The notes below the pieces were generated by a model. The model saw nothing but the letters and a program-made list of their open reading frames with translations. It was not told the origin of the DNA and did no database searches. The translations under genes were made by a program, and so were the position numbers. Below are positions 49,733-58,631 of a stretch of DNA of 64,000 bases, in pieces (the first letter of the stretch is position 1; each line of letters starts with the position of its first letter). The stretch is from [Clostridium] leptum DSM 753 (GTDB taxonomy: Bacteria; Bacillota; Clostridia; Oscillospirales; Acutalibacteraceae), in the NCBI GenBank assembly GCA_000154345.1, contig DS480347.1, positions 372,001-436,000 on the forward strand, given 5' to 3'.

Positions 49733-49830
49733 AACAGATGAAATTTTTGCGGGTTCAGGTGAAAATCGGATTTCGCAGGGGATTTTCGGCAGGAAATTGT
49801 AAATAAATTATGAAAACGTAAAATACCTCT

Positions 49831-49859
49831 TGATTTTTAAAGCAAACCACTATAAAATA
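49831..49859 (+). promoter_or_regulatory. groES-groEL promoter
   Basis: TTGATT (49831-49836), a 17-base spacer and TAAAAT (49854-49859). Confidence 0.75.
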
Positions 49860-49862
49860 GTG

Positions 49863-49889
49863 TTAGCACTCAGAGGTAATGAGTGCTAA
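49863..49889. promoter_or_regulatory. CIRCE element (HrcA operator)
   Basis: Perfect TTAGCACTC-N9-GAGTGCTAA, four bases after the -10. It is the binding site of the HrcA heat-shock repressor. Confidence 0.98.
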
Positions 49890-49937
49890 AAATAAGAAAT
49901 CAAATATTTTATATTCTAAACAAGGAGGAATTTGATT

Positions 49938-50222
49938 ATGACGATCAAACCATTGGCTGACAGAGTGGTCATTAAAATGGAAGAAGCGGAGGAAACCACA
50001 AAGAGCGGCATTGTTCTGGCTGGTTCCGCAAAGGAGAAACCCCAGGTAGCTTCCATCGTGGCGGTAGGCCCCGGCGGAATGGTGGACGGCAACCAGATCG
50101 ACATGTACGTTAAGGTAGGCGATAAGGTTATCACCAGCAAATATTCCGGCACGGAAGTAAAGATCGATGGAGAAGAATACACCATTGTCCGTCAGTCCGA
50201 TATTCTTGCTGTAGTAGAATAA
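49938..50222 (+). CDS. groS: Co-chaperonin GroES
   Basis: 94 residues, heptameric lid of GroEL. MTIKPLADRVVIKMEEAEETTKSGIVL is typical, with the mobile loop in SGIVLAGSAKEKP and the C-terminal SDILAVVE. Start at 49938 has AAGGAGG upstream. CIRCE-regulated operon with groL. Confidence 0.98.
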   Translation: MTIKPLADRVVIKMEEAEETTKSGIVLAGSAKEKPQVASIVAVGPGGMVDGNQIDMYVKVGDKVITSKYSGTEVKIDGEEYTIVRQSDILAVVE

Positions 50223-50268
50223 TAAAATTTAGAATGGTTCATTTTACAAATATGGAGGTTGATTGATT

Positions 50269-51897
50269 ATGGCAAAACAAATTGCTTATGGCGAGGATGC
50301 AAGAAAAGCTCTTTTAAACGGCATCAACCAACTGGCTGATACCGTGAAGATTACCTTAGGACCCAAGGGAAGAAACGTGGTGCTGGACAAAAAGTTCGGC
50401 GCTCCCCTTATCACCAACGACGGCGTAACCATCGCCAAGGAAATTGAACTGGATGACGCTTTTGAGAACATGGGCGCTCAGCTGGTCAAGGAGGTCGCTA
50501 CCAAGACCAACGACGTGGCCGGCGACGGTACCACTACCGCTACTTTGCTTGCCCAGGCCCTGATCCGGGAAGGCATGAAGAACGTAACCGCCGGAGCGAA
50601 TCCGATGGTTTTGAAAAATGGCATCCAGAAGGCTGTCGATACCGCTGTAGAGGCGATCGGCAAGAATTCCAAGAAGGTTGACGGCACTCATGATATCGCC
50701 AGAGTTGCCTCCGTGTCCGCCGGCAACGAGTTCATCGGCAATCTGATTGCCGAGGCGATGGAAAAGGTCGGCTCTGACGGCGTGATCACCGTGGAAGAGT
50801 CTAAGACCGCCGAAACCTATTCCGAGGTCGTGGAAGGCATGATGTTCGACCGCGGCTACATCACTCCCTATATGTGCACCGATACCGACAAGATGGAGGC
50901 TGTTTTGGATGACGCCTACATTTTGATCACGGATAAAAAGATTTCCAATATTCAGGAAATCCTGCCCTTGCTGGAGCAGATTGTGCAGTCCGGCAAGAAG
51001 CTTCTGATTGTTGCCGAGGACGTAGAGGGCGAGGCCTTGTCTACCCTGATCGTCAATAAGCTCCGCGGCACCTTCACGGTAGTAGCCGTCAAGGCTCCTG
51101 GCTTCGGCGACAGAAGAAAGGAAATGCTCCAAGATATCGCTATTCTCACCGGCGGCCAGGTAATCTCTGAAGAGGTCGGCCTGGAGCTGAAGGAAGCCAC
51201 TATGGCTCAGCTGGGCCACGCCCGTCAGGTTAAGGTCGACAAGGAGAACACCATTATTGTCGGCGGTGACGGAGACAGCGACGCGATTAAGGGCAGAGTT
51301 GGACAAATCCGTTCTCAGATTGAGAACACCACCTCTGATTTTGACCGTGAGAAGCTTCAGGAAAGACTGGCTAAGCTGGCCGGCGGCGTAGCCGTCATCA
51401 AGGTCGGCGCCGCTACTGAAGTGGAAATGAAGGAAAAGAAGCTGAGAATTGAAGACGCTCTGGCCGCTACTAAGGCCGCTGTGGAAGAGGGCATCGTAGC
51501 CGGCGGCGGAACTGCTCTGCTGAACGCCATTCCCGCAGTCGAGAAGCTGGTCGAGGAGTCTCAGGGCGATGAGAAGACAGGCGCCGCTATCGTGCTGAAG
51601 TCTCTGGAAGAGCCGGTTCGCCAGATCGCCGCAAACGCCGGCGTGGAAGGCTCTGTTATCGTTGCCAATATTATGAACGCCAATAAGGTAGGCTATGGCT
51701 ATAACGCCTTGACCGAGTCCTATGGCGACATGATCGAGCAAGGCATCGTAGACCCCACTAAGGTGACCCGTTCCGCTTTGCAGAACGCCGCTTCTGTGGC
51801 CGCGATGGTTCTGACCACTGAATCTCTGGTGGCCGACAAGAAAGAACCCGCTGCTCCCGCTATGCCTGCTGACCCAGGTATGGGCGGCATGTATTAA
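50269..51897 (+). CDS. groL: Chaperonin GroEL
   Basis: 542 residues, 60-kDa folding chamber. LGPKGRNVVLDKKFG, NDVAGDGTTTATLLAQ (ATP site), and GIVAGGGTALL are conserved blocks. The Gly-Met tail is short (PADPGMGGMY). GGAGG at 50254-50258. The codon use is that of a highly expressed gene. It follows groS after 46 bases. Confidence 0.99.
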   Translation: MAKQIAYGEDARKALLNGINQLADTVKITLGPKGRNVVLDKKFGAPLITNDGVTIAKEIELDDAFENMGAQLVKEVATKTNDVAGDGTTTATLLAQALIREGMKNVTAGANPMVLKNGIQKAVDTAVEAIGKNSKKVDGTHDIARVASVSAGNEFIGNLIAEAMEKVGSDGVITVEESKTAETYSEVVEGMMFDRGYITPYMCTDTDKMEAVLDDAYILITDKKISNIQEILPLLEQIVQSGKKLLIVAEDVEGEALSTLIVNKLRGTFTVVAVKAPGFGDRRKEMLQDIAILTGGQVISEEVGLELKEATMAQLGHARQVKVDKENTIIVGGDGDSDAIKGRVGQIRSQIENTTSDFDREKLQERLAKLAGGVAVIKVGAATEVEMKEKKLRIEDALAATKAAVEEGIVAGGGTALLNAIPAVEKLVEESQGDEKTGAAIVLKSLEEPVRQIAANAGVEGSVIVANIMNANKVGYGYNALTESYGDMIEQGIVDPTKVTRSALQNAASVAAMVLTTESLVADKKEPAAPAMPADPGMGGMY

Positions 51898-51910
51898 TCT
51901 GATTTTTCCA

Positions 51911-51950
51911 GGAACCCGGAACAGAAATTTCTGTTCCGGGTTCTTTTTTT
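51911..51950 (+). terminator. Terminator of groS-groL
   Basis: GAACCCGGAACAG and CTGTTCCGGGTTC pair around AAATTT and are followed by T7. Confidence 0.95.
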
Positions 51951-52128
51951 GGTTATTCTAAGAATATAAGCGCATACAGTTAATATGGACGGAATCAGGG
52001 AATGTACCCTGGCCGATGAAAAACCGCGCCTGCGTCCGCTGGGATTCGCCTGGGTTTGCCTGGGATAGCCCTGGGGAGTAGCTTTGAAAATTCGTTAAAA
52101 ATTGAACAAAATCCTGCTTTTTGAGGAT
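51951..52128. other. Intergenic stretch between groL and the NfeD gene
   Basis: Contains short imperfect GCCTGGG-type repeats near 52050-52080 but no gene that I can support; the NfeD promoter follows. Confidence 0.4.
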
Positions 52129-52157
52129 TTGTAATTTAAATTTAATTCTGGTATGAT
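52129..52157 (+). promoter_or_regulatory. Promoter of the NfeD-SPFH operon
   Basis: TTGTAA (52129-52134), a 17-base spacer and TATGAT (52152-52157) with an extended TGG. Confidence 0.7.
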
Positions 52158-52208
52158 AAGATCAATGCAAAGCTTAGCAGAAACAAACATTGGGAAAGGA
52201 GGATTTTC

Positions 52209-52652
52209 ATGGATGTGATGCAGTATATCTGGATTGCCGCCATCGTGCTGCTGGCAATTTTGGAAGGAGCGACGGCCCAGTTGGTGTGTATATGGTTCGT
52301 GATCGGCGGCATCGCGGCGTTGGTCACCAGTATTTTTACCGATGTGATTTGGATTCAGCTGACCGTGTTTGTGGCGGTTTCTATCTTGTCCCTTCTGATC
52401 ACCAGGCCGCTGGTAAAAAAAGCGATGTCCTTTCAAAAGGAGGATACCAACGCGGGCAGAATCGTAGGACAAAAGGGCATTGTAACAGAGGCCGTTGAAA
52501 ATGATCAGGGGAAAGGCCAGGTCAATGTCTCCGGCAGCATCTGGACTGCCCGTTCCATGGACCAGACTGTGATTCCCAAGGGTGCTTCAGTGCTGGTGGA
52601 TGCGATTGAGGGCGTAAAATTGATTGTTCATCCCATTGAAGAGAAAGAATAA
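52209..52652 (+). CDS. NfeD family membrane protein
   Basis: 147 residues. Two or three N-terminal membrane helices (about residues 5-70) and a C-terminal OB-fold domain (GQKGIVTEAVENDQGKGQVNVSGSIWTARS). Short NfeD proteins pair with SPFH proteins in membrane microdomains, and the SPFH gene follows here after 24 bases. GGAGGA precedes the ATG. Confidence 0.92.
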   Translation: MDVMQYIWIAAIVLLAILEGATAQLVCIWFVIGGIAALVTSIFTDVIWIQLTVFVAVSILSLLITRPLVKKAMSFQKEDTNAGRIVGQKGIVTEAVENDQGKGQVNVSGSIWTARSMDQTVIPKGASVLVDAIEGVKLIVHPIEEKE

Positions 52653-52676
52653 CGGAGCAACAAAGGAGGAAAAATT

Positions 52677-53591
52677 ATGCCAATTGAGATTATTGTAATA
52701 CTGGTTCTTTTAATTATCCTGCTGCTGATTATTATCTGCAATATCAAAATCGTGCCCCAAGCTCAGGCTTATGTTATGGAGCGCTTAGGCGCTTACCACT
52801 CCACCTGGGGAACCGGACTCCACGTAAAGATTCCTTTCGTGGACCGGATCAGCCGTAAGGTATCCCTGAAGGAGCAGGTAGTGGATTTTCCGCCCCAGCC
52901 GGTAATCACCAAGGATAACGTAACGATGCAGATCGACACTGTAGTGTATTTCCAGATTACAGACCCGAAAATGTATACCTACGGCGTGGAACGCCCGATC
53001 TCCGCGATTGAAAATCTGACCGCTACCACTTTGAGAAATATCATCGGCGATCTGGAGCTGGACCATACCCTGACTTCCCGCGATGTGATTAATACCAAAA
53101 TTCGTGTGATTTTGGACGAAGCAACCGACGCCTGGGGGATCAAGGTTAACCGTGTGGAACTGAAAAATATCCTGCCGCCTCCAGAGATTCAGGATGCCAT
53201 GGAAAAGCAAATGAAAGCGGAGCGTGAGCGCCGCGCCAAGATTCTGGATGCCGAGGGCGCCAAGAGAAGCGAGATTCTGGTGGCCGAGGGCCATAAGGAA
53301 GCGGCGATTCTGCGCGCCGACGCTATGAAGGAAACCAAAATCCGAGAGGCCCAGGGTGAGGCGGAGGCGATCCGCTCCGTACAGCAGGCCTATGCTGACA
53401 GCTTGAAGCTTCTGAATGAAGCTAAGCCTACCGACCGGGTAATCGCCCTGAAGAGCCTGGAGGCTTTCCAAAAGGCTGCCGACGGCAAGGCAACCAAGAT
53501 CATTATTCCCTCCGAGATTCAATCTATGGCGGGCTTAGCCGCCTCAGTGAAAGAGCTTTTCGTGGACGGAAATATTTCAGACCAGCAGTAG
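52677..53591 (+). CDS. SPFH domain (stomatin/prohibitin-type) membrane protein
   Basis: 304 residues. One N-terminal membrane helix (about 4-24), an SPFH domain (VPQAQAYVMERLGAY to about residue 190) and a helical coiled-coil part with repeated AEG/AEA motifs (ILDAEGAKRSEILVAEGHKEAAIL). It scaffolds membrane microdomains and may guard membrane proteases. AAAGGAGG precedes the ATG; it is cotranscribed with the NfeD gene. Confidence 0.94.
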   Translation: MPIEIIVILVLLIILLLIIICNIKIVPQAQAYVMERLGAYHSTWGTGLHVKIPFVDRISRKVSLKEQVVDFPPQPVITKDNVTMQIDTVVYFQITDPKMYTYGVERPISAIENLTATTLRNIIGDLELDHTLTSRDVINTKIRVILDEATDAWGIKVNRVELKNILPPPEIQDAMEKQMKAERERRAKILDAEGAKRSEILVAEGHKEAAILRADAMKETKIREAQGEAEAIRSVQQAYADSLKLLNEAKPTDRVIALKSLEAFQKAADGKATKIIIPSEIQSMAGLAASVKELFVDGNISDQQ

Positions 53592-53667
53592 CACTATGAT
53601 TTGGGAATAGAATCCAGAGGCTGTCAGAAATCATGAGCGTAAGTTACAAGCTCGAATTTGATAGCGC

Positions 53668-53708
53668 CGCCGGAGCCTGTTGAATACAGGCTCCGGCTTT
53701 CTTTTTAT
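53668..53708 (+). terminator. Terminator of the NfeD-SPFH operon
   Basis: GCCGGAGCCTGT and ACAGGCTCCGGC pair around TGAAT; TTTCTTTTT follows. Confidence 0.93.
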
Positions 53709-53791
53709 CATTCATCTGTTTTCCTTGAAAGAAAAAAGGAAAACTCGGCAAAATCTCCAGAAACCCAATAAAAATGCGGCAAAAATATTAC

Positions 53792-53820
53792 TTGAAAAAT
53801 TTCAGGAATTGCAATAGAAT
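53792..53820 (+). promoter_or_regulatory. Purine operon promoter
   Basis: TTGAAA (53792-53797), a 17-base spacer and TAGAAT (53815-53820). The start site near 53827 would be 30 bases before the leader ORF. Confidence 0.7.
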
Positions 53821-53856
53821 AAAATGTATAGAGTAGAATTTGGGGAGGACTGTGCG

Positions 53857-53928
53857 ATGGGGTTCATGATGATGTTTTTGGTTGAGATTCATGGCGAAAT
53901 CGCGAGAAGACCCGGATTAGAAGGCTAA
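53857..53928 (+). CDS. Putative leader peptide of the purine operon, 23 residues
   Basis: GGGGAGG lies 7-8 bases before the ATG at 53857. The peptide begins MGFMMMFLVEIHGEI and ends with a basic RRPGLEG tail. Its TAA overlaps another ATG at 53928 (TAATG), and an intrinsic terminator hairpin starts 5 bases after the stop. It sits between promoter and purE. This order fits a leader peptide of an attenuation system, sensing by Met codons or by coupling; function is inference. Confidence 0.55.
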   Translation: MGFMMMFLVEIHGEIARRPGLEG

Positions 53929-53932
53929 TGGG

Positions 53933-53969
53933 CAGGCTGCGGCTTTTTTGTGCTGCAGCCTGTATTTTT
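53933..53969 (+). terminator. Intrinsic terminator (possible attenuator) upstream of purE
   Basis: An 11-bp stem (CAGGCTGCGGC pairing with GTGCTGCAGCCTG region, one G-U) with an 8-base T-rich loop; TATTTTTG follows. It lies inside the operon leader, before purE, so it would end transcription before the coding genes. Confidence 0.65.
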
Positions 53970-53996
53970 GTGAATGAAGCAAAGGAGAGAAAGAAA

Positions 53997-54503
53997 ATGG
54001 CGGATTGTAAAAAAGTAGCGGTTATCATGGGGAGTGACAGCGATTTTCCAACTGTGTCCGGCGCGGTAAAGACCTTGAAGTCTTATGGAGTACCGGTGGA
54101 AGTGCATGTCATGTCTGCCCATAGAACGCCGGAGGAGGCCGCCCGGTTTTCCTCTCAGGCCAAAGCGGAAGGCTTTGGGGTTATTATTGCGGCGGCGGGG
54201 AAAGCGGCCCATCTTGCCGGAGTGCTGGCGGCCCATACTACTTTGCCCGTGATTGGAATTCCGATCAAATCTTCTACCTTAGATGGATTGGACGCCTTGC
54301 TGGCCACAGTTCAAATGCCGAAGGGCATCCCGGTGGCTACAGTGGCCATCGACGGCGCGGACAATGCGGCGCTGCTGGCGGTCCAAATTTTAGCCCTATC
54401 CTGCGAGGAGCTTTCTGAAAAGCTGGAAACGATGAAGGAACAGATGGCCCAGGGTGTGGCCGCGAAGGATCAGGCTATTCAGGAGAAGGTCAAAGAGCTG
54501 TAA
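53997..54503 (+). CDS. purE: N5-carboxyaminoimidazole ribonucleotide mutase / AIR carboxylase
   Basis: 168 residues. Conserved VAVIMGSDSDFPTV, VMSAHRTPEEAARF and AAGKAAHLAGVLAAHTTLPVIGIP. Converts AIR towards CAIR. No purK is present, which may mean a CO2-using class II enzyme; this is inference. ATG at 53997 with AAAGGAG; the ATG at 53928 would add a tail encoded by the terminator. purF follows after 18 bases. Confidence 0.95.
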   Translation: MADCKKVAVIMGSDSDFPTVSGAVKTLKSYGVPVEVHVMSAHRTPEEAARFSSQAKAEGFGVIIAAAGKAAHLAGVLAAHTTLPVIGIPIKSSTLDGLDALLATVQMPKGIPVATVAIDGADNAALLAVQILALSCEELSEKLETMKEQMAQGVAAKDQAIQEKVKEL

Positions 54504-54521
54504 TTTTCAGGAGGGAAAGCT

Positions 54522-55940
54522 ATGTTGGGAAAGCCTCATGAAGAATGCGGGCTGTTTGGTATTTACAATCAGGATGACCTGGATGTGGCGGAAAAGACCT
54601 ATTTGGCCCTTTACGCCCTTCAGCATAGAGGGCAGGCAAGCGCCGGAATCGCTGTGAATCAGAATGGAAAGATCAGCTTTCACAAGGATGTCGGCATGGT
54701 TCCGGAGGTATTTCATGAAAGCGATCTGGAGGAGCTGGGCCAGGGACAAATGGCGGTAGGCCATGTCAGAGACGCCTCCAATGATAAGAGGGATCGGGTC
54801 AGTGCCCAGCCTCTGTCTATGCGGTATGTGAAAGGCCCGCTGGTGATTGCCCACAACGGCGCTCTCAGTAATTTTTCCAAGGTTCGTGAGGAGCTGGAGG
54901 AAGGCGGCGCGATTTTTCAGACGACTACCGACGCGGAAATGATCGCCTATACCATTGCCCGTCAGCGCTTGAATACCGGTACCATCGAACAGGCTGTGGA
55001 GCTTGCCATGGACAAGCTGGAGGGCGCCTATTCCTTGATTATAATGACCCCCGGAAAGCTGGTGGGAGCCAGAGATCCCCAGGGCTTTCGGCCCTTGGCG
55101 CTGGGAAAGTGCGGCAACAGCTATATGCTGGCCTCGGAAAGCTGCGCCTTTGACAGCATCGGCGGGGAATTTATCCGGGATGTAGAGCCCGGAGAGATTA
55201 TCGTCATCAATAAAGAAGGGCTAAAAAGCGTTAAGGCGAAATGCGGGAGGAAAAGCTCTCTCTGCATATTTGAATATGTTTATTTTTCCCGCCCCGATTC
55301 CATTGTGGATGGAGTCAGCGTGAATATCGCCCGCCAGGAAGCGGGAAAAATTCTGGCCAGAGAGCATCCGGTGGAAGCGGATATGGTCTGCGGCGTGCCG
55401 GATTCTGGCTTGGATGCCGCCTTGGGCTTCTCCCAGGTTTCCGGGATCCCCTTTGGTTACGGCCTGCTAAAGAATAAATATACGGGCCGGGCCTTTGTCT
55501 ACGGAAAAAGGGAGCTGGTGGAAAATTCCGTCCGGGTGAAAATGACCGCGCTGAAGGAATCAGTGCGGGGCAAAAGGCTGGTTCTCATCGACGATTCCAT
55601 CGTCAGCGGCGGCACCAGCGCCTATATCGTCAAGATCCTGCGGGAAGCCGGAGCCAGGGAAGTGCATATGCGGGTCTCTTCTCCGCCTTTCCTATATCCT
55701 TGCTATTTCGGTACGGATATCAGTTCCAAGAATAACTTGATTGCCCGGGAAATGGATTTGGAGCAGATCCGCCGCCATTTAGATGTGGATTCCTTAGGCT
55801 ATCTCAGCATCGAGGGCGTGCGCTCTATCGCCGGAAACAGCCGCTTGGGAATTTGCGACGCCTGCTTCAGCGGTAACTATCCGATTCCGGTTTCCGAGGA
55901 GCACAGAGAAGATAAATTCAGCAAAAAGCTGGAAAAATAA
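54522..55940 (+). CDS. purF: Amidophosphoribosyltransferase
   Basis: First committed step of purine synthesis, 472 residues. A short propeptide ends before the nucleophile Cys9 (HEECGLFGIY). N-terminal glutamine amidotransferase, then the PRTase domain with LVLIDDSIVSGGTSAYI. Cys residues in KCGRKSSLC, PCYFGTD and GICDACFSG fit the [4Fe-4S] type of Bacillus PurF. AGGAGGG before the ATG. Confidence 0.97.
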   Translation: MLGKPHEECGLFGIYNQDDLDVAEKTYLALYALQHRGQASAGIAVNQNGKISFHKDVGMVPEVFHESDLEELGQGQMAVGHVRDASNDKRDRVSAQPLSMRYVKGPLVIAHNGALSNFSKVREELEEGGAIFQTTTDAEMIAYTIARQRLNTGTIEQAVELAMDKLEGAYSLIIMTPGKLVGARDPQGFRPLALGKCGNSYMLASESCAFDSIGGEFIRDVEPGEIIVINKEGLKSVKAKCGRKSSLCIFEYVYFSRPDSIVDGVSVNIARQEAGKILAREHPVEADMVCGVPDSGLDAALGFSQVSGIPFGYGLLKNKYTGRAFVYGKRELVENSVRVKMTALKESVRGKRLVLIDDSIVSGGTSAYIVKILREAGAREVHMRVSSPPFLYPCYFGTDISSKNNLIAREMDLEQIRRHLDVDSLGYLSIEGVRSIAGNSRLGICDACFSGNYPIPVSEEHREDKFSKKLEK

Positions 55941-55968
55941 TATGACAGAATAACGGAGGGACTCTCAT

Positions 55969-57003
55969 ATGAAGAGCTTCAGCGACAGCTATAAGGCCGC
56001 GGGTGTAGACGTAACCGCGGGCTATCGAGCGGTGGATTTAATGAAAAAACATGTGGCCAGAACGAAAACTGACGGTGCGATTTCCAGTATCGGCGGCTTC
56101 GGCGGCCTGTTCCAGCCTAATCTTACCGGCATGGAGCAGCCTATTTTGGTTTCCGGCACCGACGGCGTGGGGACAAAGCTGAAAATTGCCTTTTTGCTGG
56201 ATAAGCATGATACCATCGGTATCGACTGCGTGGCCATGTGCGTCAACGACGTAATCTGCGTCGGGGCTAAGCCGCTGTTTTTCCTGGACTATATCGCCGT
56301 GGGAAAAAACTATCCGGAAAAAGTAGCCGAGATCGTCTCCGGCATTGCGGAGGGCTGCGTCCAGTCCGGATGCGCCCTGATCGGCGGGGAGACTGCGGAA
56401 ATGCCCGGCTTTTATCCGGTGGATGAATACGATGTGGCCGGCTTTAGCGTTGGACTTGTGGACCGGAAGAAAATGATCGACGGCACCCAAATGAAGGCGG
56501 GAGACGCGATTGTGGGGATTCGCAGCTCCGGCGTTCACTCCAACGGCTTTTCCCTGGTCCGCAAAATTTTTAATATTGACGAAAGCTCCGCCAGGCGGTA
56601 TGTGCCGGAATTTGGGAAGACCTTAGGCGAGGAGCTTTTAACCCCCACTAAGATCTATGTAAAGGCTGTAGAAAGCCTGCTTTCCGCCTGCCCGGTTAAG
56701 GCGATTTCCCATATTACCGGCGGCGGCTTTTATGAGAATATTCCCCGCATGATGACCGACGGGCTGACCGCGAAAATTGAAAAAGCGGCGGTGCCGGTGC
56801 TGCCGGTGTTTGAGGTCATGGCTAAAACCGGAAATATTCCGGAGCGGGACATGTTCAATACCTTTAATATGGGCGTTGGCATGTGCGTGGCTGTGGATAA
56901 AAATGACGTTCACAAGGCAGTGGCGGCGATCGAGGCCGCCGGAGAGAAAGCCGTGGTATTGGGCGAGATCGTTTCCGGAGATGAGGGTGTGATCCTATGC
57001 TGA
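55969..57003 (+). CDS. purM: Phosphoribosylformylglycinamidine cyclo-ligase
   Basis: Makes AIR from FGAM with ATP. 344 residues; SDSYKAAGVDVTAGYRAVDLMK, SGTDGVGTKLKIAF, GETAEMPGFY and SSGVHSNGFSLVRK are family blocks. The start has GGAGGG upstream; it overlaps purN by 7 bases. Confidence 0.97.
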   Translation: MKSFSDSYKAAGVDVTAGYRAVDLMKKHVARTKTDGAISSIGGFGGLFQPNLTGMEQPILVSGTDGVGTKLKIAFLLDKHDTIGIDCVAMCVNDVICVGAKPLFFLDYIAVGKNYPEKVAEIVSGIAEGCVQSGCALIGGETAEMPGFYPVDEYDVAGFSVGLVDRKKMIDGTQMKAGDAIVGIRSSGVHSNGFSLVRKIFNIDESSARRYVPEFGKTLGEELLTPTKIYVKAVESLLSACPVKAISHITGGGFYENIPRMMTDGLTAKIEKAAVPVLPVFEVMAKTGNIPERDMFNTFNMGVGMCVAVDKNDVHKAVAAIEAAGEKAVVLGEIVSGDEGVILC

Positions 57004-57623
57004 ATATCGCTGTTTTGGTCAGCGGCGGAGGCACGAACCTGCAGGCTATGCTGGATGCCAAGGCCAGGGGGGAAATCCCTAACGGCCGCTTTGCCTGCGT
57101 GGTCGCCAGCAATCCAAAGGCCTACGCCTTGGAGCGGGCAAAAAATGCCGGGGTGGAGACGGAGGTGCTGGTGCGGAAGGAGTTTTCCACCCAGGACGCT
57201 TATGACGACGCCTTGCTGGGTCTTCTGGAAAGGCACAATATAGATCTGGTGGTGCTGGCCGGCTTTATGACCATCTTAAGCGAACGGGTGGCCAAGGCCT
57301 ACGCTTACCGAATGATCAACGTCCATCCGGCATTAATCCCTTCCTTCTGCGGACAAGGCTATTATGGCCTGCGGGTCCATGAAGCGGCGCTGGAATACGG
57401 CGTTAAGGTTACTGGGGCAACGGTTCATTTCGTCAACGAGGTGGCCGACGGAGGTGCGATCATTTTGCAGAAAGCCGTGGAGGTGCAAAACGGCGACACG
57501 CCTGAGATCCTGCAAAAGCGGGTGATGGAGCAGGCGGAATGGGAAATCCTGCCCAAGGCGGTGTCTTTGTTCTGCGATGGAAAAATTAAAATTCAGGCTG
57601 GTAAGGCCGTTGTCATAGAGTAG
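56997..57623 (+). CDS. purN: Phosphoribosylglycinamide formyltransferase
   Basis: Transfers formyl from 10-formyl-THF to GAR. 208 residues; VLVSGGGTNLQAMLDA, the catalytic INVHPALIPSFCG segment and GATVHFVNEVADGGAII are clear. The purM stop lies inside its first codons, so the two are coupled. Confidence 0.97.
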   Translation: MLNIAVLVSGGGTNLQAMLDAKARGEIPNGRFACVVASNPKAYALERAKNAGVETEVLVRKEFSTQDAYDDALLGLLERHNIDLVVLAGFMTILSERVAKAYAYRMINVHPALIPSFCGQGYYGLRVHEAALEYGVKVTGATVHFVNEVADGGAIILQKAVEVQNGDTPEILQKRVMEQAEWEILPKAVSLFCDGKIKIQAGKAVVIE

Positions 57624-57903
57624 GTTCTGCGAAAAAACGCGGCAAGGGCCGTTTAGAATATTACAAGACGAATCGGCAAATCAAAGCAAATTGCCCCTTC
57701 ATCCGTTTGATTTAGCGTTATCTGCTCCTATGAATTTTTATCAGCAGGCTTGCGGCACGAATCCTGGAAGCGGCCAGCTGTGGAGAGCGGATGGTGAGAA
57801 AGCTTTCAGAACGGCCGCTTGCCTGATAAAGGCCAGCATAACAGCAGGGCCTAAGCGGCTCTTGATTTTGCCGGTGTGATTGAGAAGAGGGGAGAATGTG
57901 ACT
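57624..57903. other. 280-base gap inside the purine operon
   Basis: The spacing breaks an otherwise tight operon. I see no gene with a ribosome-binding site. A long-range AGCGGCC (57769-57775) / GGCCGCT (57813-57819) stem is possible. It may hold an internal promoter or a leader structure, but none is clear. Confidence 0.4.
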
Positions 57904-58617
57904 ATGAATCCAGTAAAACTCAGCGGGGAGCTTAGCTCCAATACCTATCCAGGCAGAGGCATCGTGCTTGGAAAAAGCCAGGACGGCAGGCACGCCGCCA
58001 TCGCTTATTTTATTATGGGCAGAAGTGAAAACAGCCGAAACCGGATTTTTTCGGAAAACGACAGAGGCGGTATCAAAACCGAGGCCTTTGACCCGGCTAA
58101 GCTGGTAGATCCGTCATTGATTATTTATAATCCGGTGCTGGTTCTGGGAGACGCAACCATTGTCACCAACGGCGACCAGACCGACACGGTTTACGATTTC
58201 ATGAAAGAGGGAAAGACCTTTGAGGAGGCTCTGCGCACCCGCACCTTTGAGCCGGACGCCCCCAATTATACGCCAAGGATCAGCGGCGTGGTGCGGTTAA
58301 AGGATGGCTTTTCCTATCAGCTTTCCATTTTGAAAAGCGCCAACGGCAATCCGGATTCCGTGCAGCGCTTCTTCTTTGACTATGCGCAGCCGGAAAGCGG
58401 CGTCGGCCGCTTCATCCATACCTATCGCTGCGATGGAAGCCCGATCCCATCCTTTGAGGGAGAACCGACTCCGGTGACCATCGAAGGAGATTTGGAGGCG
58501 TTCACCAGCAGCGTATGGGAAAGCCTTAACGAGGACAATAAGGTTTCCCTGTTCACTCGGTTTATTGACTTGGAAACGGGAAGCTGCGAGACTAGAATCG
58601 TGAATAAAAACCAATAA
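57904..58617 (+). CDS. purO: IMP cyclohydrolase, PurO-like
   Basis: 237 residues similar to the archaeal-type IMP cyclohydrolase family, which closes the purine ring from FAICAR. GELSSNTYPGRGIVLGKSQDGRHAAIAYFIMGRSENSRNRIF is the family start. It replaces the cyclohydrolase domain of PurH; the transformylase is the next gene, 14 bases on. ATG at 57904 with GAGGGGAG upstream. Confidence 0.92.
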   Translation: MNPVKLSGELSSNTYPGRGIVLGKSQDGRHAAIAYFIMGRSENSRNRIFSENDRGGIKTEAFDPAKLVDPSLIIYNPVLVLGDATIVTNGDQTDTVYDFMKEGKTFEEALRTRTFEPDAPNYTPRISGVVRLKDGFSYQLSILKSANGNPDSVQRFFFDYAQPESGVGRFIHTYRCDGSPIPSFEGEPTPVTIEGDLEAFTSSVWESLNEDNKVSLFTRFIDLETGSCETRIVNKNQ

Positions 58618-58631
58618 GGAGGAAAGCTTTT

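Noticed and set aside
50356..51741. Open frame of 461 codons antisense to groL
   Set aside because: It mirrors the codon pattern of groL, a highly expressed gene, and lacks ribosome-binding site and recognisable domains.
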